Positions 1-5,298 of a DNA stretch of 6,248 bases are shown piece after piece; position 1 is the first letter of the stretch; each line of letters starts with the position of its first letter. This stretch comes from Streptosporangiaceae bacterium (lineage in GTDB: Bacteria; Actinomycetota; Actinomycetes; Streptosporangiales; Streptosporangiaceae): positions 1-6,248 of the forward strand of contig JASHTQ010000616.1 of the NCBI GenBank assembly GCA_030040475.1, written 5' to 3'. The position numbers and the translations under genes were made by a program. The notes beneath the pieces are model-generated. The model searched no databases. It worked only from the letters and a program-made list of their open reading frames with translations, and was not told where the DNA came from.

Positions 1-630
1 TTCCTGGTCACCCGGGCGGAAATGCTCGACCAGCTGGCGATGCTGCTCGGCGGGCGCACCGCCGAGGAGCTCATCTTCCACGAGCCGACCACCGGCGCGG
101 CCAACGACATCGAGAAGGCCACCCAGATCGCCCGGGGCATGATCACCGAGTACGGCATGAGCGAGCGGCTCGGCGCGCGCAAGTTCGGCAACGGGGACGG
201 CGAGCCGTTCCTCGGCCGGGACATGTCGCACGCCAGGGACTACTCCGAGGAGATCGCGTCCTCGATCGACGAGGAGATCCGCCGCCTCATCGAGTCGGCG
301 CACGACGAGGCCTGGGAAGTCCTGGTGGAGTACCGCGACGTGCTCGACGCGCTGGTGCTGCGGCTGCTGGACAAGGAGACCGTCTCCAGGTCCGAAGTCC
401 TGGAGATATTCGCGCCGGTGCAGAAGCGCCCGGTTCGCGGTTCCTACACCGGCTACGGCAAGCGGCTGCCTTCTGATCGTCCGCCGGTGCTGTCGCCCAA
501 GGAACTCGCGCTCACCGCCGCCTCCGACGGCGGGTCCGCCACCGGCGGCCTGACCCTGCCGAGCAACGGTCAGCAGACCAACGGGCAGGGCACCAACGGG
601 CAGCCGCGGCCAGCGGCCTCGGATGACTGA
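1..630 (+). CDS. ftsH: ATP-dependent zinc metalloprotease FtsH, C-terminal part (5' end outside window)
   Basis: FtsH is a membrane-anchored hexameric AAA+ protease that unfolds and degrades membrane and short-lived cytoplasmic proteins. The frame is open from base 1, so this is the last 209 codons of a gene that begins upstream. What is seen is the second half of the M41 peptidase domain: the LGGRTAEEL helix, then [12 protein letters not shown], whose Asp (codon 106-108) matches the third zinc ligand of the family (Asp495 in E. coli FtsH). [11 protein letters not shown] follows. The AAA+ module and the HEXXH motif must lie before the window. Window residues from about 145 onward form a low-complexity Pro/Gly/Asn/Gln-rich tail with repeated (T)NGQ units, probably disordered. 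The stop overlaps the folE start by 8 bp (ATGACTGA, 623-630), so the two genes are probably co-transcribed. The ftsH-folE order is standard in actinomycetes. Identification is secure; only the 5' end is missing. Confidence 0.96.
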   Translation, partial: FLVTRAEMLDQLAMLLGGRTAEELIFHEPTTGAANDIEKATQIARGMITEYGMSERLGARKFGNGDGEPFLGRDMSHARDYSEEIASSIDEEIRRLIESAHDEAWEVLVEYRDVLDALVLRLLDKETVSRSEVLEIFAPVQKRPVRGSYTGYGKRLPSDRPPVLSPKELALTAASDGGSATGGLTLPSNGQQTNGQGTNGQPRPAASDD

Positions 631-1237
631 GCTCCAGCGGGAGCCGGCCGAGGACGAGGACAGGGGCCCGGAGTTCGACCTGCCGCGGATCGAGCGCGCG
701 GTGCGGGAGATCTTGTCCGCGATCGGCGAGGACCCTGATCGTGACGGCCTGCGCGACACCCCGGCCCGGGTCGCGCGGGCCTACGCCGAGCAGTTCGCCG
801 GGATGCGCCAGCGCCCGCAGGACGTGCTCACGACGGTCTTCGACGTCGGCCACGACGAGATGGTCATCGTCCGCGACATCGAGGTGTACAGCACCTGCGA
901 GCATCACCTGGTGCCGTTCTTCGGCGTGGCGCACATCGGGTACATCCCGAACGAGAAGGGCCAGATCACCGGGCTGTCCAAGCTGGCCAGGCTGGCGGAC
1001 GTCTACGCCAGGCGGCCGCAGGTGCAGGAGCGGTTGACCTGCCAGATCGCCGACGCCCTGGTGGACATGCTGGAGCCGCGCGGCGTCGTGGTGGTCATCG
1101 AGGCCGAGCACCTGTGCATGACGATGCGCGGCGTGCGCAAGCCCGGCGCCAAGACCGTGACCTCCGCGGTTCGCGGCGCATTCCGGGACAATGTCACCCG
1201 CGCAGAGGCGATGAGCCTGATCTACGGCAGGCACTGA
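623..1237 (+). CDS. folE: GTP cyclohydrolase I (type IA)
   Basis: FolE converts GTP to 7,8-dihydroneopterin triphosphate and formate, the first step of tetrahydrofolate synthesis, as a cytoplasmic homodecamer. The 204-residue product has the usual length. Visible motifs are [17 protein letters not shown] (about residues 35-51), [12 protein letters not shown] (90-101), GLSKLAR (117-123), PQVQERLT (132-139) and [12 protein letters not shown] (160-171). Cys92, His95 and Cys165 correspond to the three zinc ligands (Cys110, His113 and Cys181 in E. coli), so the zinc-dependent type IA enzyme looks intact. The first 18 or so residues are acidic and divergent, as is common in actinobacteria. The ATG at 623 is chosen because it overlaps the ftsH stop and gives a family-length protein. 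No strong Shine-Dalgarno precedes it, which fits translational coupling to ftsH. The gene ends in a short hairpin, so folE may finish the ftsH transcript. Confidence 0.97.
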   Translation: MTELQREPAEDEDRGPEFDLPRIERAVREILSAIGEDPDRDGLRDTPARVARAYAEQFAGMRQRPQDVLTTVFDVGHDEMVIVRDIEVYSTCEHHLVPFFGVAHIGYIPNEKGQITGLSKLARLADVYARRPQVQERLTCQIADALVDMLEPRGVVVVIEAEHLCMTMRGVRKPGAKTVTSAVRGAFRDNVTRAEAMSLIYGRH

Positions 1238-1250
1238 GTTAATCCTCAGT
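1233..1250 (+). other. Small hairpin spanning the folE stop codon
   Basis: ACTGAG (1233-1238) and CTCAGT (1245-1250) are perfect 6-bp inverted repeats around a TTAATC loop. The left arm contains the folE stop codon. The right arm can instead pair with ACTGA at 1255-1259 (TCAGT-CAAT-ACTGA), and another ACTGA follows at 1260-1264, so two mutually exclusive hairpins are possible. No T-run follows. It may be a weak transcription terminator or an RNA end for ftsH-folE; this is inferred from structure only. Confidence 0.35.
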
Positions 1251-1256
1251 CAATAC

Positions 1257-1284
1257 TGAACTGAAACGCTTTCCGCATCGTCTA
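1257..1284 (+). promoter_or_regulatory. Putative ECF-sigma (SigE-like) promoter for the DUF2156-folP-folK operon
   Basis: TGAAC (1257-1261) supplies the AAC-type -35 element and CGTCTA (1279-1284) the CGTC-type -10 element, with 17 bases between AAC and CGTC. This is the arrangement recognised by ECF sigma factors such as Streptomyces SigE (AAC about 16-17 bases CGTC) and related Bacillus sigma factors. It lies in the only sizeable gap upstream of the lipid-modification gene and would start transcription near 1290, giving a leader of about 130 nt. From memory, MprF-like genes in Streptomyces have been linked to SigE control, which makes the match plausible. A short degenerate motif can arise by chance. 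Confidence 0.45.
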
Positions 1285-1293
1285 AGGGAGTAG

Positions 1294-1358
1294 GTCACCC
1301 CGGCAGGGGGACGTGGGGGAAGAAGCTTAGGTCCGGGACGTCGCTGACTTTTGTCCCG
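1294..1358 (+). promoter_or_regulatory. Structured 5' leader region with two hairpins
   Basis: If transcription starts near 1290, two stem-loops lie in the leader. The first pairs GTC-A-CCCC (1294-1301) with GGGGGAC (1306-1312): seven base pairs, a bulged A and a GGCA loop. The second pairs CGGGAC (1334-1339) with GTCCCG (1353-1358) across a 13-nt loop ending in TTTT. I do not recognise a known riboswitch. They may be RNA stability or attenuation elements, or simply chance pairing in GC-rich DNA. Confidence 0.25.
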
Positions 1359-1393
1359 TCCGCCGGAGCCTTTGCCTAGGCTTGGGAGGTACC

Positions 1394-1423
1394 GTGAAAG
1401 CAGGACGCGAGGCAGCGCGATGA
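1394..1423 (+). CDS. Possible 9-codon leader ORF overlapping the DUF2156 start
   Basis: GTG at 1394 opens a frame encoding MKAGREAAR that stops at TGA 1421-1423. The stop overlaps the ATG at 1420 as ATGA. A GGGAGGT sequence (1384-1390) lies four bases upstream of the GTG, a strong if slightly close Shine-Dalgarno, better than the GAGG in front of the downstream gene. If translated, it would bring ribosomes directly to the start of the membrane protein gene by coupling. The peptide is too short for any homology argument. The GGGAGGT could instead belong to no start at all. Confidence 0.22.
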   Translation: MKAGREAAR

Positions 1424-3252
1424 CCACGCTGGCGAAACGTGATCTAGGGCCTGACGAGAGAGCTGCCGAGATGAGCGACAGCGACGAAGCTGAACACCCA
1501 AGGGCCGGTCACTTCGCTGACCGCAGGCGCCATCATGTCTGGGTGCCGCGGACGGCGGCGCTGCTCACCGCGCTCGTCGGCCTGTCGGACATCGTCGCGA
1601 TCTTCAGGCCCGACCTGCAGAACAAGCTGCACAAGTACCTCGTGCCCGGGATCTTGTCCAACGTCACCCGCACCGCCGACGTCCTCATCGGCCTGCTCCT
1701 GCTGCTGCTCGCGCACGGCCTGCGGCGCAGGAAGCGGCGCGCCTGGCAGGCGGTGGTGGCGCTGAGCGCCTTCGACATCGCGATCCACTTCGCCAGGCAC
1801 CGGATTCCGACCGCGATCGTCGCGCTCGTCCTGTGCGGCGCGCTGATCTATTTCCGCGAGGAGTTCTACGCGGAGGGGGATCAGCGCACCCGGTGGCGGG
1901 CGGCCTGGGTGTTCGGCGTCCTGGTGGTGGCGGACGTGGCCATCGGGCTCACCTACATACTGCTGGCCCGCGGCCTGGTCATGGACTACTCGTTCGGGAC
2001 GCGGGTCGAGGAGACCCTCTACGGCCTGTTCGGCGTGTCCGGGCCGGTGCAGTGGGTGCCGGCGGCGCGCGGCGACATGTTCAGCATCCTCACCGGCGCG
2101 CTCGGGCTGTTCACCCTCATCGTCACCGCGTACCTGTTCCTGCGACCGGCCGAGCCGCGGGCCAGGCTGGGCGCCGCCGACGCGGCCAGGGTGCGGGAAC
2201 TGCTCGTCAAGCACGGCGACAGGGACTCGCTCGGCTACTTCGCGCTGCGCAACGACAAGAGCGTGATCTGGTCGCCGACCGGCAAGGCCTGCGTCTGCTA
2301 CCGCGTCGTGTCCGGGGTCATGCTGGCAAGCGGCGACCCGATCGGCGACCCGGAGGCCTGGCCGGGCGCCATCGGCCCGTTCCTCGACGAGGCGGCCAGG
2401 CACGCCTGGGCGCCGGCCGTGATGGGCTGCAGCGAGCTCGGTGCCGAGGTGTGGTGCCGCGAGGGGCACCTGACCGCGCTCGAGCTCGGCGACGAGGCGA
2501 TCGTGAACGTGGCCGACTTCAGCCTGGCCGGCCGGAACATGCGGAACGTCAGGCAGATGGTCAACCGGGTGGCCAAGAACGGCTACACGGCCGAGGTCCG
2601 CCGGGTGGCCGAGATCCCGCGGGCCGACCTTGACGCGATCGTCAAGGTCGCCGATTCCTGGCGCGGCAGCCAGACCGAGCGCGGCTTCTCGATGGCGCTC
2701 GGCCGGATCGGCGCGCACGCCGACAACGACTGCGTGCTTGTCACCGCGAAGGAGAACGGAGTGGTCCGCGCCGTGCTCCAGCTCGTCCCGTGGGGCGCGG
2801 ACGGGCTATCCCTCGACCTCATGCGCCGGGACAAGTCCGCGCAGCCCGGGCTCAACGACTTCCTCATCACCGAGACGATCAAGGCGGCCCCGGGCCTCGG
2901 CGTGAAGCGGATCTCGCTCAACTTCGCCATGTTCCGCGCCGCGCTCGAGCGCGGCGAGCGGATCGGCGCCGGCCCGGTCCTCAAGGCCTGGCGGTCGGTG
3001 CTGATCTTCATGTCCAAGTGGTTCCAGATCGAGTCGCTGTACAAGTTCAACGCCAAGTTCTGCCCGGTCTGGCAGCCGCGCTTCTTCGTCTTCCCCGGCA
3101 CCAAGGACGCGCCGCGGATCGCGATCGCCGCGCTCGAGGCGGAGGCGTTCCTGGTCTGGCCGGAGCTGCACCTGCGCAGGGCCGCGCGCAGGCTCGCGGG
3201 GGGCCGCCGCCGGCTGCGTCGTCAGCAGCCAGAATGCGCTCCCGGGCAGTGA
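1420..3252 (+). CDS. Membrane-bound aminoacyl-phosphatidylglycerol synthase-like protein (DUF2156; MprF/LysX N-terminal type)
   Basis: Family members transfer an amino acid from aminoacyl-tRNA to phosphatidylglycerol, making the membrane less anionic and more resistant to cationic peptides. The 610-residue product has a charged cytoplasmic N-terminus (1-40), six likely membrane helices (about 44-62, 85-101, 108-124, 129-145, 162-183, 220-241) and a DUF2156 domain from about 255 to 580. Signature stretches are YFALRNDKS (273-281), SGDPIGDP (304-311), LDLMRRDKSAQPGLND (465-480), ISLNFAMFR (498-506) and WFQIESLYKFNAKF (534-547). The pattern resembles the N-terminal half of mycobacterial LysX, but the lysyl-tRNA synthetase domain is absent, so charged tRNA must come from elsewhere and the amino acid is unknown. 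The C-terminus is very basic. ATG 1420 is preferred because GAGG (1409-1412) precedes it by 7 bases; the frame is open to TTG 1351, and ATG 1471 is an alternative. The stop overlaps folP as GTGA. Family is secure, substrate is not. Confidence 0.9.
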   Translation: MTTLAKRDLGPDERAAEMSDSDEAEHPRAGHFADRRRHHVWVPRTAALLTALVGLSDIVAIFRPDLQNKLHKYLVPGILSNVTRTADVLIGLLLLLLAHGLRRRKRRAWQAVVALSAFDIAIHFARHRIPTAIVALVLCGALIYFREEFYAEGDQRTRWRAAWVFGVLVVADVAIGLTYILLARGLVMDYSFGTRVEETLYGLFGVSGPVQWVPAARGDMFSILTGALGLFTLIVTAYLFLRPAEPRARLGAADAARVRELLVKHGDRDSLGYFALRNDKSVIWSPTGKACVCYRVVSGVMLASGDPIGDPEAWPGAIGPFLDEAARHAWAPAVMGCSELGAEVWCREGHLTALELGDEAIVNVADFSLAGRNMRNVRQMVNRVAKNGYTAEVRRVAEIPRADLDAIVKVADSWRGSQTERGFSMALGRIGAHADNDCVLVTAKENGVVRAVLQLVPWGADGLSLDLMRRDKSAQPGLNDFLITETIKAAPGLGVKRISLNFAMFRAALERGERIGAGPVLKAWRSVLIFMSKWFQIESLYKFNAKFCPVWQPRFFVFPGTKDAPRIAIAALEAEAFLVWPELHLRRAARRLAGGRRRLRRQQPECAPGQ

Positions 3253-4133
3253 CCAAGGGCAGCACGGGCCTGCCCGGCCTGCCGAGCGCCGATCGCTGCC
3301 TGGTCATGGGCGTCGTCAACGTCACGCCCGACTCGTTCTCCGACGGCGGCGACTGGTACGGAACGGACGTGGCCATCGCGCACGGCCTGGAACTGCTCGC
3401 CCAGGGCGCGGACATCGTCGACGTGGGCGGCGAGTCGACCAGGCCGGGAGCACAGCGGGTGTCGCAGGAAGAGGAGCTGCGCCGGGTGGGCCCGGTGATC
3501 ACCGAACTCGTCCGCGCGGGTGCCCCGGTGTCGATCGACACGATGCGGGCAAGCGTCGCGGAGTTCGCGCTGAACGCGGGGGTGCACCTGGTCAACGACG
3601 TGAGCGGCGGGCTTGCCGACCCGCAGATGCCTCGCCTGGTCGCGGCGGCCCGGGTGCCCTACGTCGTGGTGCACTGGCGCGGGCACAGCCAGGACATGTA
3701 CTCCCGCGCGGTCTACCACGACGTGGTGTCCGAGGTGCGCGACGAGCTGTCCCGCCGGGTTGACGCGGTAGTCAGCGAGGGCGTCGACCCCGGCTGCATC
3801 GTGGTCGACCCGGGCCTGGGCTTCGGCAAGCGCCCGGAACACAACTGGCCGCTGCTCGCGGGCCTGGCTGACATCGGCCGCCTGGCGGGCGGCACCTTCC
3901 CCGTCCTCGTGGGGGCGTCGAGGAAGCGCTTCCTCGGCCGCCTGCTGGCCGGGCCGGACGGCACGCCGCGGCCGTTCCCCGGCTGCGACGGGGCGACGGT
4001 CGCGACCACGGCCCTGGCCGCCGCGGCCGGCGCCTGGTGCGTGCGCGTCCACCAGGTGCGGCAGAACGCGGACGCCGTCCGGGTCGCGGCCGCCTGGCAG
4101 GAGGCTAAGGTCAACGCCGCCGGACGGCCGTGA
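3249..4133 (+). CDS. folP: Dihydropteroate synthase
   Basis: FolP condenses 6-hydroxymethyl-7,8-dihydropterin pyrophosphate with p-aminobenzoate to give dihydropteroate, and is the sulfonamide target. The 294-residue TIM-barrel protein carries the full motif set: MGVVNVTPDSFSDGG (20-34, metal-binding Asn24), DVGGESTRPGA (58-68), SIDT (95-98, Asp97), VNDVSGG (115-121), VHWRGHS (141-147), VVDPGLGFGK (185-194), VGASRKRFLG (221-230, Lys226) and RVH (266-268). HWRG and overall length resemble the actinobacterial FolP1 group rather than the non-functional FolP2 paralogues. The residue after RVH is Gln269, where I expect Asp or Glu in relatives. The GTG at 3249 is chosen because it makes a 4-bp GTGA overlap with the preceding stop; ATG 3234 in frame would add five residues. 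Neither start has a clear Shine-Dalgarno, consistent with coupling. folK follows with the same type of overlap. Confidence 0.95.
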   Translation: MTKGSTGLPGLPSADRCLVMGVVNVTPDSFSDGGDWYGTDVAIAHGLELLAQGADIVDVGGESTRPGAQRVSQEEELRRVGPVITELVRAGAPVSIDTMRASVAEFALNAGVHLVNDVSGGLADPQMPRLVAAARVPYVVVHWRGHSQDMYSRAVYHDVVSEVRDELSRRVDAVVSEGVDPGCIVVDPGLGFGKRPEHNWPLLAGLADIGRLAGGTFPVLVGASRKRFLGRLLAGPDGTPRPFPGCDGATVATTALAAAAGAWCVRVHQVRQNADAVRVAAAWQEAKVNAAGRP

Positions 4134-4648
4134 GCGGCCGCCGGCATGTGGTCCTGTCCGTCGGCAGCAACCTTGGCGACAGGCTAGGTACTCTTCAGGA
4201 ATGCGTGACCGCCATCGGCAGGCTCCCGGACACTGACGTGCTCGCCATCTCGCCGGTCTACCAGACCGCCCCGGTGGGCGGCCCGCCGCAGCCCGACTAC
4301 CTGAACGCGGTGCTCGCGGCGGCGACCGGCCTGCCGCCCGCGGACCTGCTGGCGGCGCTGCACGGGATAGAGGCGTCCTTCGGCCGGGTGCGGAAGGAGC
4401 GGTTCGGGCCGCGCACGCTCGACATCGACATCATCAGCTACTCCGGCGTGCTCAGCGACGATGAGGCGCTGACCCTGCCGCATCCGCGCGCGCACGAGCG
4501 CGCCTTCGTGCTCGCGCCGTGGCACGACATCGAGCCCGACGCCGAGCTTGCCGGATACGGCCCGGTCGCGGCCCTGCTCGCGACCGCGGACTCGGCCGGC
4601 GTCCGGCGGCTGCCCGACGCGGTGCTGCACCCGGGCGGGCCGCGGTGA
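4130..4648 (+). CDS. folK: 2-amino-4-hydroxy-6-hydroxymethyldihydropteridine pyrophosphokinase (HPPK)
   Basis: FolK transfers pyrophosphate from ATP to 6-hydroxymethyl-7,8-dihydropterin, producing the FolP substrate. The 172-residue product is of normal HPPK length. It shows LSVGSNLGDR (9-18), SPVYQTAPVGGPPQPDYLNAV (41-61, the substrate loop and pterin-contact segment), GRVRKERFGPRTLDIDII (85-102) and LPHPRAHERAFVLAPW (116-131). Asp98 and Asp100 are the two magnesium-binding aspartates of the RTLDxD motif. FGPRTLD replaces the more usual WGPRTLD. The protein is monofunctional: no dihydroneopterin aldolase (FolB) domain is fused at either end, although folB normally precedes folK in this cluster. 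The GTG start at 4130 overlaps the folP stop by 4 bp (GTGA). The DUF3180 gene starts at the folK stop in the same way. Confidence 0.96.
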   Translation: MSGRRHVVLSVGSNLGDRLGTLQECVTAIGRLPDTDVLAISPVYQTAPVGGPPQPDYLNAVLAAATGLPPADLLAALHGIEASFGRVRKERFGPRTLDIDIISYSGVLSDDEALTLPHPRAHERAFVLAPWHDIEPDAELAGYGPVAALLATADSAGVRRLPDAVLHPGGPR

Positions 4649-5118
4649 AGCCGACCCGCACCTCCACGCTCGCGGTGGTCGCCGTCATCGCGGCGCTGGT
4701 CGCGTGGCTGCTGCTGCGGTCGATCTACGAGAAGCTGCCGCCGCTGCCGTGGACGGGGGTGCCCGCGCTGCTGATCGCCGCGGCCGCGGAGGCCTGGACC
4801 GGCCGTGACCTGAAGGCACGGATAGCCGGCCGGAGCGGCGCCAAGCCCGCCGCGCCCCTGTTCGTGTCCCGGATGGTCGCGTTGGCCAAGGCAAGCTCGC
4901 TGGCGGCCGCGGTGATCGCCGGGCTCGCCGCCGGATTCGTGATCTACCTGAGCGGCTCGCTGAACGCGGCGGTACCGCGCCAGGACGCGGTCACCGCGGC
5001 GGTCACCCTGGCCGCCGCGGTCCTGCTCGCCTGCGCCGCGCTCTACCTCGAGTACTGCTGCCGCGTCCCCAGCCAGCCCGACCGCGACCCGGACGAGGCG
5101 TCGGCCACGCCCCGCTGA
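4645..5118 (+). CDS. DUF3180 family membrane protein
   Basis: The function is unknown. The 157-residue product matches the small actinobacterial membrane protein usually found right after folK (the Rv3605c position in M. tuberculosis). It has four hydrophobic segments at about residues 8-26, 38-50, 86-103 and 115-135. Between the second and third is a cytoplasmic-looking basic loop with RDLKARIAGRSG followed by PLFVSRMVALAKASS (71-85), the part that appears most family-typical. The LPPLPW motif (31-36) between the first two helices is also characteristic. The tail after residue 140 is Pro/Asp/Glu rich and probably disordered. The GTG at 4645 is chosen for its 4-bp GTGA overlap with folK and for placing the first helix near the N-terminus; longer in-frame starts run inside folK. 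It is the last gene of the coupled block before a terminator-like region. Confidence 0.88.
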   Translation: MKPTRTSTLAVVAVIAALVAWLLLRSIYEKLPPLPWTGVPALLIAAAAEAWTGRDLKARIAGRSGAKPAAPLFVSRMVALAKASSLAAAVIAGLAAGFVIYLSGSLNAAVPRQDAVTAAVTLAAAVLLACAALYLEYCCRVPSQPDRDPDEASATPR

Positions 5119-5154
5119 CAGCAGAGTAAAATTCAAAAACATATTTATCCCGAA

Positions 5155-5200
5155 CGGGCCGTGGTTCCCGGCCCGCGCCCGGCTTCGCGGCCCGGGCCGG
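5155..5200. repeat. Cluster of overlapping GC-rich inverted repeats
   Basis: CGGGCC (5155-5160) can pair with GGCCCG (5170-5175) across a 9-nt loop. Alternatively CCGGCCCG (5168-5175) can pair with CGGGCCGG (5193-5200), an 8-bp perfect arm pair enclosing 17 bases with a central CTTCG. The two pairings exclude each other because they share 5170-5175. On the minus strand the first hairpin would be followed by a T-rich stretch from the AT patch, so it could block antisense transcription. The role is inferred from structure only. Confidence 0.4.
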
Positions 5201-5202
5201 AA

Positions 5203-5226
5203 GCCCGCTTGGTGCGGGCGTGTTTT
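5203..5226 (+). terminator. Probable intrinsic terminator of the folP-folK-DUF3180 operon
   Basis: GCCCGC (5203-5208) and GCGGGC (5214-5219) form a perfect six-base-pair, all-G/C stem with a TTGGT loop, followed by GTGTTTT (5220-5226). This is the usual layout of a Rho-independent terminator, though the T-run is short. It lies 84 bases after the DUF3180 stop and before the DUF2520 gene, as expected for an operon end. The GC hairpins just upstream may add to termination. Confidence 0.55.
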
Positions 5227-5241
5227 CGCGTCTGGTTATCC

Positions 5242-5264
5242 TGGTCACCGCGGCTTTGGTCACC
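5242..5264 (+). repeat. Direct repeat TGGTCACC upstream of the DUF2520 gene
   Basis: TGGTCACC occurs at 5242-5249 and again at 5257-5264, 15 bases start to start. Each copy contains GGT-C-ACC, a short palindrome with a central base. They sit 35-57 bases before the DUF2520 start, where a regulator could bind near a promoter. GGTCACC also occurs at 1293-1299 in the other intergenic region and at 5-11 within ftsH, so the motif may just be common in this genome. Confidence 0.3.
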
Positions 5265-5298
5265 TGGCCCGTCCGGTACCGCCGAGGACTGGAACGAG

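Larger units (their letters stand above)
5119..5298 (+). other. Intergenic region between the DUF3180 and DUF2520 genes, with an AT-rich patch
   Basis: This 180-bp gap separates the folate block from the next transcription unit. It opens with an AT-rich patch: of the 23 bases at 5126-5148 only three are G or C, which stands out sharply here. Beyond it come GC-rich inverted repeats, a hairpin followed by TGTTTT and a duplicated TGGTCACC motif, listed separately. No convincing -35/-10 pair was found. TATTTAT (5142-5148), TAAAAT (5127-5132) and TATCCT (5237-5242) are -10-like but lack a partner at the correct distance. A promoter for the DUF2520 gene is expected here but not identified. Confidence 0.6.

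Noticed and set aside
512..1234. 240-codon minus-strand frame opposite folE
   Set aside because: It mirrors folE codon bias, has no recognisable motif, and folE is unambiguous on the + strand.
1263..1273. GAAA-CGC-TTTC, resembling a LacI-family or catabolite operator
   Set aside because: The half-sites have odd spacing and one base fewer than the usual cre-type site. No sugar genes are nearby, and it lies inside the better-supported promoter spacer.
1351..1382. Housekeeping-type promoter TTGTCC ... TAGGCT before the DUF2156 gene
   Set aside because: The spacer is 20 bases, too long for a standard promoter, and the expected start near 1389 would remove most of the GGGAGGT sequence.
1351..1419. 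TTG-initiated 23-residue N-terminal extension of the DUF2156 protein
   Set aside because: The extension has no Shine-Dalgarno and lies across a hairpin and a -10-like sequence. ATG 1420 has GAGG at good spacing.
1239..1427. 62-codon minus-strand frame in the folE-DUF2156 gap
   Set aside because: There is no Shine-Dalgarno or family similarity, and it covers the proposed promoter and leader hairpins. It is short enough to arise by chance.
1444..2718. 424-codon open frame on the minus strand opposite the DUF2156 gene
   Set aside because: The + strand frame has clear family motifs and membrane segments. The antisense product is His/Arg/Pro-rich without recognisable domains, as typically produced opposite GC-biased codons.
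3222..4052. 276-codon minus-strand frame opposite folP
   Set aside because: The antisense composition is low-complexity, while folP has all catalytic motifs on the + strand.
5161..5298. GTG-initiated 46-residue extension of the DUF2520 protein
   Set aside because: It would run through the terminator hairpin and the duplicated motif, and places the Rossmann strand unusually far from the N-terminus.
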